Notes: generated by a model from the letters alone, not told the origin. A DNA stretch of 64,000 nt from Natronospira proteinivora (GCF_024170465.1 NZ_JALJYF010000001.1:558001-622000); one strand, 5' to 3'. Shown: positions 51,544 through 61,706, counted from the stretch's first letter. Numbers and translations: made by a program.

Positions 51544-52364
51544 TCCGCACTCCGCAGCAGTTCGTTGATGCCCACTTTGGCCCGGGTGGCGGCATCCACC
51601 CGCTTGACGATGATGGCAGCATACAGGCTGTGGCTGCCGTCCTTGGCAGGCAGGGTGCCGGGTACCACCACGGAACCGGCCGGGACCCGGCCCCGGATGA
51701 CTTCTCCGGATGCCCGGTCAAAGATTCGGGTGCTCTGGCCGAGGTACACGCCCATGCTGATCACTGCGCCTTCCTCGACGATCATGCCTTCCACGATTTC
51801 CGAGCGGGCGCCGATGAAGCAGTTGTCTTCCACGATGGTGGGGGTGGCCTGCAGGGGTTCCAGCACGCCGCCGATGCCCACGCCACCGGAGAGATGCACA
51901 TTGTTGCCGATCTGGGCACAGGAGCCCACCGTGGACCAGGTGTCCACCATGGTGCCCGAGCCTACCCAGGCACCGATGTTGATGTAGCTGGGCATGAGCA
52001 CGGCGTCTTTGGCCACATGGGCACCAGCACGAACGGTGGCCGGGGGTACCACACGCACCCCATCGCGACGGAAATCGTCTTCGCTGTAGTCGGCATGCTT
52101 GAGCGGGACCTTGTCGAAGAAGCGGGTATAGCCGCCATCAATGACCCGGTTATCCCGCAGGCGGAAGGAAAGCAGAACGGCCTTTTTCAGCCATTCATTG
52201 ACGATCCATTCCCCATCTTTCTTTTCCGCCACCCGGGCCTCACCTGAGTCCAACATCCTCAAGGCCTTATCCACCGCCTCAATAACGGCAGGGTCTGCTT
52301 TCCCGGGACTGATATCTCCACGGTTCTCGAATGCTTTTTCAATTATCGGCTTTAGTTCACTCAT
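51540..52364 (-). CDS. dapD: Tetrahydrodipicolinate N-succinyltransferase
   Basis: Transfers succinyl from succinyl-CoA to tetrahydrodipicolinate in the lysine/diaminopimelate pathway. The 274-residue protein has the left-handed beta-helix hexapeptide repeats ([45 protein letters not shown]) and the C-terminal [29 protein letters not shown]. It starts an operon of five genes ending in dapE. The 655 bp upstream (52365-53019) hold only a broken GxxExxY element. Confidence 0.95.
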   Translation of the reverse strand: MSELKPIIEKAFENRGDISPGKADPAVIEAVDKALRMLDSGEARVAEKKDGEWIVNEWLKKAVLLSFRLRDNRVIDGGYTRFFDKVPLKHADYSEDDFRRDGVRVVPPATVRAGAHVAKDAVLMPSYINIGAWVGSGTMVDTWSTVGSCAQIGNNVHLSGGVGIGGVLEPLQATPTIVEDNCFIGARSEIVEGMIVEEGAVISMGVYLGQSTRIFDRASGEVIRGRVPAGSVVVPGTLPAKDGSHSLYAAIIVKRVDAATRAKVGINELLRSAE

Positions 52365-52424
52365 GACTCTTTATCCTGTATTTATTTCGGTCAATCGTTG
52401 GCGGGCGAGGATTGAAAAATCCTG

Positions 52425-52461
52425 CACGAAGAACACGAAGAAAGGCAGAAGGGCACGAAGG
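52425..52461 (+). repeat. 37-bp inverted repeat, left copy
   Basis: The complement of this repeat, CCTTCGTGCCCTTCTGCCTT followed by TCTTCGTGTTCTTCGTG, matches the right copy at 52886-52922 in 35 of 37 positions. The two copies face each other and enclose a degraded GxxExxY gene. Confidence 0.85.
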
Positions 52462-52480
52462 TTTTATTGTTTAATAATCG

Positions 52481-52861
52481 TCATCTTACCAGTCTCTTTA
52501 TTCCATTTCTTAGAGATAGGTTGTTGAAATTGATTAGAAGGCCGACGCGGAAATGTGAGAGCCTAAGGTAGCTTAGGAGTTGTGCGCTATGAATCGGTAG
52601 CAATCTGTCTACCGTTTTCAGTTCCAAGACCAAGCGGCTCTCTACCAGTAAGTCAATACGGTAGCCTGTCTCTAGATCAACACCCTTTTACTCTACATTT
52701 ACGGCCTGCTGGCGCCGAGCGCTCAGGCCTGCCAGTGTCAGCTCATGAAGCAGGGCGCGTTCATAGGCAGACTCAAGTAACCCCGGTCCTAGCTCGCTGT
52801 GCACTTCGATTGCGCAGCCAATAACACGACGCGACAGCTCATCAAACTGATTTGATGGCAT
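52481..52861 (-). pseudogene. GxxExxY protein gene with in-frame stop
   Basis: From ATG 52861 the minus strand reads SRRVIGCAIEVHSELGPGLLESAYERALLHEL, which contains the G-x-x-E-x-x-Y motif (GLLESAY). A TAA at 52688-52690 (codon 58, where Tyr is expected: NVE*KGVDLETGYRIDLLVES) breaks it, then LVLELKTVDRL...LINFNNLSLRNGIKRL follows to TGA 52481-52483. One base change can explain the break. The protein resembles the PD-(D/E)xK nuclease fold. It lies inside a pair of 37-bp inverted repeats, between dapC and dapD. Confidence 0.8.
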
Positions 52862-52885
52862 CCTTGCCTAACCTCCAATGTTTTT

Positions 52886-52922
52886 CCTTCGTGACCTTCT
52901 GCCTTTCTTCGTGTCCTTCGTG
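52886..52922 (+). repeat. 37-bp inverted repeat, right copy
   Basis: CCTTCGTGACCTTCTGCCTT then TCTTCGTGTCCTTCGTG, in inverted orientation to 52425-52461 with two mismatches. Together they span about 500 bp, the likely limits of a small element. Confidence 0.85.
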
Positions 52923-53019
52923 TATGCCTTTCCAATTTTGATCCCGTTCGCATAGCCAATCAATGGATTGATGGCTTTCTGAGATGTAGGTAATTTTTGA
53001 TCAGTAATCTACATCTCGA

Positions 53020-54222
53020 TTACTGGCTCTGCCCCTCGATAAACTGGCGGATGCGGTGGGCGGCTTGGGTGCATTCTTCCACGGTGGCGACCAGGGAGAT
53101 GCGGAGGTGGCCTTGGCCGGGGTTGCCCTGGGCGGTGTCGCGGGAGAGGTAGCTGCCCGGCAGGGCGGTGATGTTCTGCTCCCGGAAAAGCCCCTGGGCA
53201 AAGGCCTCGTCATCGCCGCCGGGGACACGGACCCAGAGATAGAAACCGCCTTCCGGGCAAGCGCAGGGCAGCACTGGCTCCAGGATGGGTAGCACCGCAT
53301 CGAATTTGGCCCGGTAGGCGGCCCGGTTGTCCTTCACATGGGCATCATCGTCCCAGGCTGGAATGCTGGCCTTCTGGGCCGGCAGGGGCATGGCGCATCC
53401 ATGATAGGTGCGGTACAGGCGGAAGGGTTTGATGATCTCGGCATCACCGGCCACGAAGCCGGAACGCAGGCCGGGGACATTGGAGCGCTTGGAAAGGCTG
53501 TGCATGACCAGGCAGCGCTTGAAGTCATGACGGCCCATGGACTCGCAGACCTCCAGCAACCCCGGTGGCGGGGTTTCGGTCAGATAGATTTCCGAATAAC
53601 ACTCGTCACTGACAATCACAAAGTCATGTTTGTCGGCCAGGGCAATGGCCTTTTTCAAATAGGCCGGGTTCATGACCTTGCCGGTGGGATTCCCGGGGGT
53701 GCAGAGAAAGAGCAGCTGGCAGCGGTCCCAGTCGGCCTCGCTGATTGCATCCAGGTCCGGCAGGTAGTCATTGTCTGCGGTGGTGTTGAGATAGACGGGC
53801 TCGGCGCCGGCCAGCAGGGCCGCCCCTTCATAGATCTGGTAGAAGGGGTTGGGCATCATCACCGCCGCGCCGGCCTTGTCTTCCACCACCGCCTGGGTGA
53901 GGGCGAACAGACCCTCCCGGGTGCCGGTGAGCGGCAGGATGTGGCGCTCGATGTCCAGGCGATCCTCGGCCAGCTTAAAGCGGCGGGTGAGCCAGCGGGC
54001 AATGGCGGCACGCAGCTCGGGAATCCCCGGCGCCATGGGGTAGCTGGCCAGGCCGTCCAGATTGTTTTTCAGGGTTTCGACCACGAAGGCCGGCGGTTCG
54101 TGCTTGGGTTCGCCGATGGACAGGGCGATATGGGTCAAGTCTTCGGGCGGGGTGATGCCGCTTTTGAGCTGGGTCAGGCGTTCGAAGGGGTAGGGGTGCA
54201 GTTTCTGCAGATCCGGGTTCAT
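53020..54222 (-). CDS. dapC: Succinyldiaminopimelate transaminase
   Basis: Aminotransferase of lysine synthesis, acting on N-succinyl-2-amino-6-oxopimelate. The 400-residue class I PLP enzyme has SIGEPKHEPPAFV, LPLTGTREGLFALTQ, FLCTPGNPTGKV, VSDECYSEIY and the PLP lysine in MHSLSKRSNVPGLRSGF. The match of SIGEPKH and the map-glnD-dapC-dapD order identify it as DapC rather than a general aminotransferase. It follows glnD by 60 bp. Confidence 0.9.
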   Translation of the reverse strand: MNPDLQKLHPYPFERLTQLKSGITPPEDLTHIALSIGEPKHEPPAFVVETLKNNLDGLASYPMAPGIPELRAAIARWLTRRFKLAEDRLDIERHILPLTGTREGLFALTQAVVEDKAGAAVMMPNPFYQIYEGAALLAGAEPVYLNTTADNDYLPDLDAISEADWDRCQLLFLCTPGNPTGKVMNPAYLKKAIALADKHDFVIVSDECYSEIYLTETPPPGLLEVCESMGRHDFKRCLVMHSLSKRSNVPGLRSGFVAGDAEIIKPFRLYRTYHGCAMPLPAQKASIPAWDDDAHVKDNRAAYRAKFDAVLPILEPVLPCACPEGGFYLWVRVPGGDDEAFAQGLFREQNITALPGSYLSRDTAQGNPGQGHLRISLVATVEECTQAAHRIRQFIEGQSQ

Positions 54223-54282
54223 GGTTTCCCTTTGTGTGTACTTGGTGTTGCTGGGTTTACTGTGTATTCATGGCTGAGGCAT

Positions 54283-56997
54283 TCAACGTCGGGCTTCGAC
54301 ACCCTGGTCTTCTTCCAGTTGATCCAGTAGCGCCTGAGCCAGTTCGTCCCGGCGGGCATCGCTGTCCAGAGGGCGGTCATCGGTTTCCGTAATGAAGAAG
54401 ATGTCTTCCGCCTTTTCGCCCACCGTGGCCACCTTGGCGTTCTGTAATCGGATCCGGGCATCCAGCAGGGCACCGGCAATGCGGGTCAGCAGTCCGGGAC
54501 GGTCACCGGTGGTGATTTCCAGGATGGTGCGCCCATTGCGCTCATCATCAGCGAAGTTGATCCGCGTGGGCGTGGAGAACATGCGGTGCTGGCGGGGCAT
54601 GCGTCGATGAATATCCCGGGGATCGCCACCCAGGCGACCGGCTTCCTGTTCCATGATCCGGAGAATTTCCTGCTCCCGCTCGGCGGATTCGATTTCCTCT
54701 CCATCCGCTTCCATCACCACCCAGGTGTAAAGCGTTCGCTCATCCCGGGTGGAGACGATGCGGGCATCCAGCACGGTGAGCCCCAGCTGTTCCAGGGCGG
54801 CGGTACTGCGGGCAAAGGCCATATCGTCCCGAGGTGAACAGACAAACACAGCTGTGCCGCCTCGTTCGGTTTCTCGCCGGACCTGGACCAAGGGCTCGGT
54901 TTGTTCTCCGTGTGCCAGCATGGCCCGGGTGTGCCAGTCGATCTCCGAGGGGGAATGGCGCAGGAAGTAATCGCCGGGCAGGGCGGACCAGGTCCGGGTC
55001 ACCGCCTCGGTATTCACACCAGCTGCATCCAGGCGCTCCATGCTGCTGCGCTTGGTTTCATTGATCAGTTCTTCCCGGGCCACCGGGTTCACCAGCCCCC
55101 GGCGCAGGGCCCGGCTGGTGTTCTTGTAGAGTTCGGCAAATAGCGTGGCCTTCCAGGAGTTCCAGAGTTCCGGATTGGTAGCCCGTACATCCGCGGTGGT
55201 GAGAATGTAGAGATAATCCAGATGCAGCTGGTCGCCGACCTTCTCGGCAAAATCATGGATCACCCGGGGGTCACTGATGTCTTTTTTCTGGGCAGTCAGG
55301 GATAGCAGTAGATGCTGGCGCACCAGCCAGGACACCAGGCGGGTGTCGTAATCACTGAGGCCGTGACGCTTGCAGAAACCCAGGGCATCGCTGGCGCCCA
55401 GCTCGGAATGGTCGCCGCCCCGACCCTTGGCAATATCATGGAAGAGCGCGGCGAGATAGGCCAGTTCCGGTTTCGGTAGACCGCGCATGATGCGGCTGCA
55501 GTCCGGGAACTCGTGGTCAAAGCGGGCCAGGGCAAAGCGGCGCAGATTGCTCAGCACGAACAGGGTGTGCTCGTCCACGGTATAGGTGTGGAAGAGATCG
55601 TACTGCATACGCCCGACGATATGCCCGAATTCGGGGATGTAGCGACCCAGGACACCGTAGCTGTTCATGCGCCGGAACTCGTGGGTAACGCCCTGGGGTT
55701 CGCGCAGAATGGCCATGAACAGGGCCTGGTTGCCCGGGTCCCGCCGGAAGCGTTCATTGATCAGGCGGCGATATTGGCGCACCAGGCGGATGGTGCCGGC
55801 GCTGACCCCTTCGGCTTCCGGGTGCTGCTGGAGCAGATGAAACAACTCCAGCAGGGCCGAGGGTTCGCGGCGAAAGACCTCCCGGTCCACCACATCCAAA
55901 TAGCCGTTTTTGAGTTGGAAGCGTTCATTGATGGACTCAATCCGGGGTTCACCCTCCAGCAGGATGGCTTCCTTGAACAGCTGTAGCAGCATTTCATTGA
56001 GCCGGTTGAGCTCCATCACTGTGCGGTAATAGCGCTGCATGAACTGCTCCACGCCAAGGCTGTGGTCCTGGTCCTCATAGCCCATGGCCTTGGCCAGGTG
56101 CAGTTGGTGGTCAAACAGCAGGCGATCCTCGTGGCGGTCGGCGGTCAGATGCAACATCCAGCGCACCCGCCAGAGGAAACTCTGGCCTGCTACCAGACGG
56201 CGATGCTCTTCCCGGCTGAGGAAGCCGTAGTTGGCCAGATCCGCCAGGGTACGGGCCCCGAAATGGCGCTTGGCCACCCAGCCGATCATCTGGATATCCC
56301 GCAGCCCACCGGGGCTTTCCTTGATATTGGGTTCCAGCTTGTAGGCGGTGTCGTGGTATTTGGCGTGTCGCTCCCGCTGTTCTTCCAGCTTGCGCTCAAA
56401 GAAACTGCGCGAGGTCCATAATTCATCGGAAAAGGCCAGCTTCCGCAGGGCTTCATAGGGTTTGCGGGCACCGGCCAGGCGGCGGGCCTCAATGAGATTG
56501 GTGGCGATGGTGATGTCATCGCGGGCCGAGGTGCGGCATTCGTCCAAGGTGCGGACGCTGTGGCCCACATCCGGCCCGATATCCCATATTTCGGTGAAGA
56601 AGTGTTCCAGGGCCGTGGCGCGCTTTTCCCGCAGGGGGCCATCCACGAGAACCAGCAGGTCAATATCGGAATAGGGGTGGAGCTCGGAACGACCGTAACC
56701 GCCCACCGCCACCAGCACCAGTCCCCGGCTGCGCCCCAGGTGGCGGCGCCAGAGGGCCCGGATCAGGGTGTCCATCATGCGGCTGCGCCCGGCCACCAGG
56801 GCCGGCGCCGAGGCGCCCGCCGTGGCCAGTTCCGCCAGTCGGCTGCTACCGTGCTTGTGGGCGGCGCGCAAGTGCTGGGGTGTGGCTTCCCGGCCGGCCA
56901 GCAGTTCATTCAGCCAGGTCCCGTCAAAACGGGGGACCGAGGGGCGGCGTCGGGCCGGGGCCTTCGTGGGCGTGCTTGTGACGGGTTTAGCTGGCAT
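54283..56997 (-). CDS. glnD: PII uridylyltransferase/uridylyl-removing enzyme
   Basis: Adds UMP to, and removes it from, the PII nitrogen-sensing proteins. About 904 residues. The nucleotidyltransferase motif (VAVGGYGRSELHPYSDIDLLVL), the HD phosphohydrolase (LAALFHDIAKGRGGDHSELGA) and two ACT domains at the C-terminus (ALEQLGLTVLDARIV; TGDRPGLLTRIAGALLDARI) are all present. ATG 56997 overlaps the end of map by 11 bp; a longer start at 57018 is possible. Confidence 0.95.
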   Translation of the reverse strand: MPAKPVTSTPTKAPARRRPSVPRFDGTWLNELLAGREATPQHLRAAHKHGSSRLAELATAGASAPALVAGRSRMMDTLIRALWRRHLGRSRGLVLVAVGGYGRSELHPYSDIDLLVLVDGPLREKRATALEHFFTEIWDIGPDVGHSVRTLDECRTSARDDITIATNLIEARRLAGARKPYEALRKLAFSDELWTSRSFFERKLEEQRERHAKYHDTAYKLEPNIKESPGGLRDIQMIGWVAKRHFGARTLADLANYGFLSREEHRRLVAGQSFLWRVRWMLHLTADRHEDRLLFDHQLHLAKAMGYEDQDHSLGVEQFMQRYYRTVMELNRLNEMLLQLFKEAILLEGEPRIESINERFQLKNGYLDVVDREVFRREPSALLELFHLLQQHPEAEGVSAGTIRLVRQYRRLINERFRRDPGNQALFMAILREPQGVTHEFRRMNSYGVLGRYIPEFGHIVGRMQYDLFHTYTVDEHTLFVLSNLRRFALARFDHEFPDCSRIMRGLPKPELAYLAALFHDIAKGRGGDHSELGASDALGFCKRHGLSDYDTRLVSWLVRQHLLLSLTAQKKDISDPRVIHDFAEKVGDQLHLDYLYILTTADVRATNPELWNSWKATLFAELYKNTSRALRRGLVNPVAREELINETKRSSMERLDAAGVNTEAVTRTWSALPGDYFLRHSPSEIDWHTRAMLAHGEQTEPLVQVRRETERGGTAVFVCSPRDDMAFARSTAALEQLGLTVLDARIVSTRDERTLYTWVVMEADGEEIESAEREQEILRIMEQEAGRLGGDPRDIHRRMPRQHRMFSTPTRINFADDERNGRTILEITTGDRPGLLTRIAGALLDARIRLQNAKVATVGEKAEDIFFITETDDRPLDSDARRDELAQALLDQLEEDQGVEARR

Positions 56998-57787
56998 CCC
57001 TGGCCAGCTTGTCGTCAATCAGATCGGTTTCTTCCTTGCGGGCGGTGAGTACTTCCACGCCATCGGCGGTGACCAGCACGGTGTGTTCCCATTGAGCGGA
57101 GAGGGAGTGGTCCTTGGTGACCACCGTCCACTCATCGGGTAGCACACGGGTGTGGCGTTTGCCGGCGTTGATCATGGGTTCGATGGTGAAGGTCATGCCT
57201 TCCTGCAGTTCCAGGCCCGTGCCCGGCTTGCCGTAATGAAGCACTTGGGGGTCTTCGTGAAACCCCCGGCCGATGCCGTGGCCGCAGTATTCCCGCACCA
57301 CGGAGAAGCCGTTGCTCTCGGCGTGGCGCTGGATGGCATGGCCGATATCCCCCAGGCGGGTACCGGGCTTGACCATGCGAATTCCCACCATCATGGCCTC
57401 CCGGGCCACCCGGCTCAGCCGATCCGCCTGGATGGAGGGCTTGCCCACGTAGTACATCTTGGAGGTGTCGCCATGGAAGCCGTCCTTGATGACGGTGACA
57501 TCGATGTTCACCACATCGCCTTTTTTGAGCTTTTTGGGGCCCGGAATGCCGTGGCAGACCACGTGATTCAGCGAGGTGCAGATGGATTTGGGGAAGCCGT
57601 GGTAATTCAGCGGCGCCGGCACCGCTTCTTGCACGTTCACAATGTAATCGTGACAGATGGCGTCCAGTTCCTCGGTGGTCACACCGGGGCGGACGTGTTC
57701 CTCGATCATCTCATGGACCTCGGCGGCCAGGCGGCCGGCGATGCGCATTTTTTCCTGTTCTTCCGGGGACTTGATGGTGACGGTCAT
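56987..57787 (-). CDS. map: Methionine aminopeptidase, housekeeping copy
   Basis: The 266-residue type I enzyme has YHGFPKSICTSLNHVVCHGIPG, NIDVTVIKDGFHGDTSKMY (two metal Asp), CGHGIGRGFHEDP (His), FTIEPMIN (Glu) and QWEHTVLVT (Glu). ATG 57787 gives the normal length; longer frames upstream cross the divergent promoter. It is divergent from rpsB, as in many gammaproteobacteria, and is the essential copy; a second copy sits in the cassette array at 16978. Confidence 0.95.
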   Translation of the reverse strand: MTVTIKSPEEQEKMRIAGRLAAEVHEMIEEHVRPGVTTEELDAICHDYIVNVQEAVPAPLNYHGFPKSICTSLNHVVCHGIPGPKKLKKGDVVNIDVTVIKDGFHGDTSKMYYVGKPSIQADRLSRVAREAMMVGIRMVKPGTRLGDIGHAIQRHAESNGFSVVREYCGHGIGRGFHEDPQVLHYGKPGTGLELQEGMTFTIEPMINAGKRHTRVLPDEWTVVTKDHSLSAQWEHTVLVTADGVEVLTARKEETDLIDDKLARDAS

Positions 57788-57907
57788 GCTGTTACCTGTT
57801 GATTGGGGCTGAAGCCGGGCTTCGCCGAGCCTGCGGCCACGGCGGAAAAAAGCACCTGAACCGGACCGGAAATACGCCGGAGACGGCCGTCTGGCGCCAT
57901 TTCCGCG

Positions 57908-57936
57908 TTGTGATTGCATCCCGCCTATGGTATAAA
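57908..57936 (+). promoter_or_regulatory. Strong sigma-70 promoter of rpsB
   Basis: TTGTGA (57908-57913) and TATAAA (57931-57936) are separated by exactly 17 bp. Transcription would start near 57943, giving a leader of about 140 bases before rpsB. Confidence 0.75.
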
Positions 57937-57942
57937 GCGCGC

Positions 57943-58083
57943 CCTGATTAAGCAAACCACACACACGCCGACACATACGGCTGGGTGCCTCGGTTGCCGC
58001 TGACCCTTTCCGAGGGGCCTGCGGGGCCGAGGTTGTCGTATGGGGCGTGTGGAGGCCCAACCCTCAAAAACTGGAGAAAAGGT
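57943..58083 (+). promoter_or_regulatory. rpsB mRNA leader with hairpin
   Basis: The long leader contains CCTCGG (57990-57995) and CCGAGG (58027-58032) that can pair, enclosing further GC-rich pairs, followed by an unpaired stretch up to the GGAG ribosome site. In E. coli, ribosomal protein S2 represses its own operon through such a leader. The exact S2 motif is not confirmed here. Confidence 0.4.
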
Positions 58084-59148
58084 ATGTCCTCTAACGTTTC
58101 CATGCGCGAAATGCTGGAAGCCGGTGTCCATTTCGGCCACCAAACCCGCTTCTGGAACCCGAAGATGAAGCCCTTTATTTTCGGGGAGCGCAGCAAGATC
58201 CACATCATTAACCTGGAAAAGAGCCTTCCCCTTTACCAGGACGCCCTGAACTACGTGAGCAAAGTGGCCGCCGATGGCGGGCGCGTGCTGTTTGTGGGCA
58301 CCAAGCGCCCTGCCCGCGAAACCATTGCAAACGAAGCCACCCGGGCCGGCATGCCCTATGTCAGCCACCGCTGGCTGGGCGGCATGCTTACCAACTTCAA
58401 TACCGTGCGCAATTCCATCAAGCGTCTCAAGGACCTGAAGGAACAGGAGCAGGACGGCACCTTCAACGTGCTGGGCAAGAAGGAAGTGACCATGCTCCAC
58501 CGGGAGATGGACAAGCTGGAGCGTGGCTTCGGCGGTATCAAGGACATGCCCGGCCTGCCCGATGTGTTGTTTATCATTGATGTGGGTTTTGAAAAGATTG
58601 CCGTAAAGGAAGCCCGGAAGCTGGGTATTCCCATCGTCGCCGTGGTGGATACCAATAACTCCCCGGATGACGTGGACTATGTGATCCCGGGTAATGATGA
58701 CGCCATACGCGCCATTCAGCTTTATACCCGTGGTATCGCCGATGCTGTGATCGACGGCAAGGCTGCCGTGCCGCAGGTGCCGGAAGCCGCCGGCGATGAC
58801 GAGTTTGTGGAGCTGGACGAAGCCGGCAAGCCCCAGGCGGCTGCAGAAGCGGCGCCGGCCCCGGCCAAGAAGGCCAGCAAGAAGAAGGCGGCCAAAAAGG
58901 CGGTCACCAAGGCCGAAGCCCCGGAAAGTAAGTCGGCTGAAAGCAAGCCGGCAGAGGGCAAGGCCGAGGAAGCCAAAGCCGAGGAAGTGAAGTCCGAAGG
59001 TGAGGAAACCGGCAGCACCGCCGCCAGCAAGAAGGCCACCAAGAAGGCAGCCAAGAAGGCCACTAAGAAAAAGGCGGCCAAGAAGACCGCCAAGAAAAAG
59101 GCCAGCAAGAAAAAGACTGCCAAAAAGACCAGCAGCGCTGCCGAGTAA
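58084..59148 (+). CDS. rpsB: 30S ribosomal protein S2 with Lys/Ala-rich tail
   Basis: Component of the small subunit. The first 240 residues are a standard S2: [99 protein letters not shown]. Residues from about 260 to 354 are a low-complexity extension with repeated KKA, AKK, AEE units (histone H1-like). E. coli S2 is 241 residues long. The ATG at 58084 follows GGAGAAAAGG. It begins the operon with tsf. Confidence 0.95.
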   Translation: MSSNVSMREMLEAGVHFGHQTRFWNPKMKPFIFGERSKIHIINLEKSLPLYQDALNYVSKVAADGGRVLFVGTKRPARETIANEATRAGMPYVSHRWLGGMLTNFNTVRNSIKRLKDLKEQEQDGTFNVLGKKEVTMLHREMDKLERGFGGIKDMPGLPDVLFIIDVGFEKIAVKEARKLGIPIVAVVDTNNSPDDVDYVIPGNDDAIRAIQLYTRGIADAVIDGKAAVPQVPEAAGDDEFVELDEAGKPQAAAEAAPAPAKKASKKKAAKKAVTKAEAPESKSAESKPAEGKAEEAKAEEVKSEGEETGSTAASKKATKKAAKKATKKKAAKKTAKKKASKKKTAKKTSSAAE

Positions 59149-59163
59149 TCCCCAAGGGGATTA
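59146..59163. terminator. rpsB-tsf intergenic hairpin (possible attenuator)
   Basis: TAATCCCC-AA-GGGGATTA (perfect 8-bp stem) begins at the rpsB stop codon and lacks a following T-run. It may lower expression of tsf relative to rpsB or protect the rpsB mRNA end. Confidence 0.5.
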
Positions 59164-59208
59164 CTGAGGCAAGTGCGGAAAAGTGAATGAATTGATGGAG
59201 AGAAGATA

Positions 59209-60090
59209 ATGGCAATTTCTGCATCTCAGGTTAAGGAGCTGCGGGAGCGGACCGGCGCCGGCATGATGGAATGCAAAAAGGCGCTGACCGAGACCGACGG
59301 TGACATGGAAGCGGCCATCGAGCACATGCGCAAGACCGGCATGGCCAAGGCCGACAAGAAGGCGGATCGCGTGGCCGCGGAAGGCCGTATTGTGATCAAG
59401 GCCAAGGATGACAACAGTCGCGCCGTGATCCTGGAAGTGAACTGTGAAACCGACTTTGTCGCCGGTGGTGATGACTTCACCCAGTTTGCAGAGCAGGTGG
59501 CCGAGAAAATTTTGTCCGAGAACCCGGCCGATGTGTCGGCCCTGGACAGCATCAAGCTGGATAGTGGCGAGACCATTGACGAGGCTCGCCGTGCCATGAT
59601 CGCCAAGCTCGGCGAGAACATGAGTGTCCGCCGTTTTGAGGTGGTGGATGCCGAAGGTGGCAAGATTGCCCATTATCTGCATGGCATGAAGATTGGCACC
59701 GTGGTGGCCATCAAGGGTGGTGACGAGGAATTGGGCCGTGACCTGGCCATGCATGTGGCGGCCAGCACGCCCATGTGCGTGTCCAAGGACGAGGTTCCAT
59801 CGGAAACCATCGAGCAGGAAAAGTCCATTCTCAAGGCCCAGGCTGAGGATTCCGGCAAGCCGCCGGAGATCATTGAGAAGATGCTCACCGGTCGCCTGAA
59901 CAAGTGGCTCGGTGAAATCACCTTGCTGGGTCAGCCTTTTGTGAAGGATCCGGACACCAAGGTGGAAAAACTGCTCGAGTCCCGTGGCGCCAGTGTCAGC
60001 CGTTTCGTCCGTTTTGAAGTGGGCGAGGGCATTGAAAAGCAGGAAGACAATTTTGTTGAGGAAGTGATGGCCCAGGCCAAGGGGTCCTGA
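59209..60090 (+). CDS. tsf: Elongation factor Ts
   Basis: Regenerates EF-Tu-GTP. The 293-residue protein has the N-terminal UBA-like unit [47 protein letters not shown], and C-terminal [18 protein letters not shown]. Start ATG 59209 follows GGAGAGAAG. It follows rpsB by 60 bp and is part of the same transcript. Confidence 0.97.
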   Translation: MAISASQVKELRERTGAGMMECKKALTETDGDMEAAIEHMRKTGMAKADKKADRVAAEGRIVIKAKDDNSRAVILEVNCETDFVAGGDDFTQFAEQVAEKILSENPADVSALDSIKLDSGETIDEARRAMIAKLGENMSVRRFEVVDAEGGKIAHYLHGMKIGTVVAIKGGDEELGRDLAMHVAASTPMCVSKDEVPSETIEQEKSILKAQAEDSGKPPEIIEKMLTGRLNKWLGEITLLGQPFVKDPDTKVEKLLESRGASVSRFVRFEVGEGIEKQEDNFVEEVMAQAKGS

Positions 60091-60131
60091 TCTTTCCCAA
60101 TTTCGCTGTCGGCAGGGATGCTGATAGCGAT

Positions 60132-60151
60132 GCTCCCCCAGGGGAGCGTTT
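60132..60151 (+). terminator. Hairpin after tsf (weak terminator)
   Basis: GCTCCCC-CA-GGGGAGC followed by GTTT (60132-60151) forms a tight stem; the T-run is short. It could partly end the rpsB-tsf transcript before the pyrH promoter. Confidence 0.4.
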
Positions 60152-60259
60152 GAACCTCTGGTTGGGTCGGAACTGCGCAGATGTGCGGTTGCGGCCTGAT
60201 CAGAGGTTTGTTGCAAGGGATGTGTAGAATCGGGACCGGGCAGGCCAAGTGGCCGCCGG

Positions 60260-60265
60260 TATAAT
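60260..60265 (+). promoter_or_regulatory. Candidate -10 element of pyrH
   Basis: A perfect TATAAT lies 25 bp before the pyrH start in an otherwise GC-rich stretch; no good -35 sequence is found at 17 bp, so the promoter is probably weak or depends on other contacts. Confidence 0.4.
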
Positions 60266-60290
60266 CTGACTCCGGCCAGGGGAGACGGGT

Positions 60291-61028
60291 ATGACACAAC
60301 CCGAATTTCGCTATCGACGCATACTTTTGAAGCTCAGTGGCGAGGCCCTCATGGGCAAGACCGACTACGGGATCGACCCGGAGGTGATCGGTCGTCTGGC
60401 GGGTGAAATTCGGGATGTCACCCGGGCCGGGGTGGAAATTGGACTGGTGATCGGGGGCGGCAATATCTTCCGGGGTGCCGGCTTGGCGGATGCCGGTATG
60501 GACCGGGTCACCGGTGACCACATGGGCATGTTGGCCACGGTGATGAATGCCCTGGCCATGCAAGACGCCCTGGAACGGCTGGGTGTATTCGCTCGAGTCA
60601 TGTCCGCCATCCGTATCAATGAGGTCTGCGAAGACTATATCCGCCGTCGGGCGGTCCGTCACCTGGAAAAGGGGCGGGTGGTGATTTTCGCCGCCGGTAC
60701 CGGCAATCCCTTCTTTACCACCGATTCAGCCGCCAGCTTGCGGGCCATTGAAGTGGGCGCGGATGTGCTGCTCAAGGCCACCAAGGTGGACGGTGTCTAT
60801 AATGATGATCCAATGAAGAACCCCGAAGCCATCCGCTATGAGCAATTGAGCTATGATCGGGTTATTGCCGACAAGCTGAATGTCATGGATGCTACGGCCA
60901 TTGTGATGTGCCGGGATAACGGCCTGCCGGTTCGGGTCTTTGATGTGTTTGAGCCGGGTAATTTGATGCGTATTCTGCGTGGCGGTACCGAAATCGGCAC
61001 GCTGGTGAATAATGGAGAATCGGCATGA
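60291..61028 (+). CDS. pyrH: UMP kinase
   Basis: Converts UMP to UDP. The 245-residue protein has [46 protein letters not shown] and [19 protein letters not shown], all UMP kinase blocks. It ends in overlap with frr (4 bp), so the two are translated together. ATG 60291 follows GGGAGACGG. Confidence 0.97.
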   Translation: MTQPEFRYRRILLKLSGEALMGKTDYGIDPEVIGRLAGEIRDVTRAGVEIGLVIGGGNIFRGAGLADAGMDRVTGDHMGMLATVMNALAMQDALERLGVFARVMSAIRINEVCEDYIRRRAVRHLEKGRVVIFAAGTGNPFFTTDSAASLRAIEVGADVLLKATKVDGVYNDDPMKNPEAIRYEQLSYDRVIADKLNVMDATAIVMCRDNGLPVRVFDVFEPGNLMRILRGGTEIGTLVNNGESA

Positions 61029-61582
61029 TTGAAGATCTGAAAAAAGACGCCGCCGAGCGAATGAAAAAGAGTGTGGTATCCCTGCGGGAAGAGTTGTCCC
61101 GCATGCGTACCGGGCGGGCCAACACGAGCCTGCTGGAGCCCATTAAAGTACAGTATTACGGCGCGCCCACGCCGCTGAAACAGGTGGCCAATGTGGGTAT
61201 TGAAGACGCCCGCACCTTGGTGGTTACGCCTTGGGAAAAGGATATGGTACCGGTTATTGAGAAGGCGATCATGAGCGCCAACTTGGGCCTGTCCCCGGTA
61301 ACCGCTGGCACCGTGATTCGGGTGCCCCTACCGCCGCTTACCGAGGAGCGCCGGCGGGAGATGATCAAGCTGGCCAAGGCGGAAGCGGAGAATGCCCGCG
61401 TGGCGGTGCGCAATATCCGTCGGGACATCCTGAGTGACATCAAGGATCTCCTCAAGGAGAAGGACATCACCGAGGATGACGAGCACAAGGCCGCAGACGA
61501 TATCCAAAAGGTGACCGATAAGTACGTTGGCGAGATTGATGAGGTTGTCGCCAATAAGGAAAAGGAACTTCTCGAAGTCTGA
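61025..61582 (+). CDS. frr: Ribosome recycling factor
   Basis: Splits the post-termination ribosome with EF-G. The 185-residue protein has [68 protein letters not shown] and a C-terminal helix [23 protein letters not shown]. It overlaps pyrH by 4 bp. 124 bp separate it from uppS. Confidence 0.97.
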   Translation: MIEDLKKDAAERMKKSVVSLREELSRMRTGRANTSLLEPIKVQYYGAPTPLKQVANVGIEDARTLVVTPWEKDMVPVIEKAIMSANLGLSPVTAGTVIRVPLPPLTEERRREMIKLAKAEAENARVAVRNIRRDILSDIKDLLKEKDITEDDEHKAADDIQKVTDKYVGEIDEVVANKEKELLEV

Positions 61583-61706
61583 ATCGGATCGCGGCGGGAG
61601 GCTATTCCCTGGGCAGTCGGCGGTTTAGCGGCTGCCGAGCGGGGGTGGCGTCCCGCCGCGGTTGCATTCTGGCCCCCTGACAGCGCATTGACTCGGCCGA
61701 TCGATC

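Noticed and set aside
59161-60297. Open frame opposite tsf
   Set aside because: Complement of a highly conserved gene with skewed composition; no start context.
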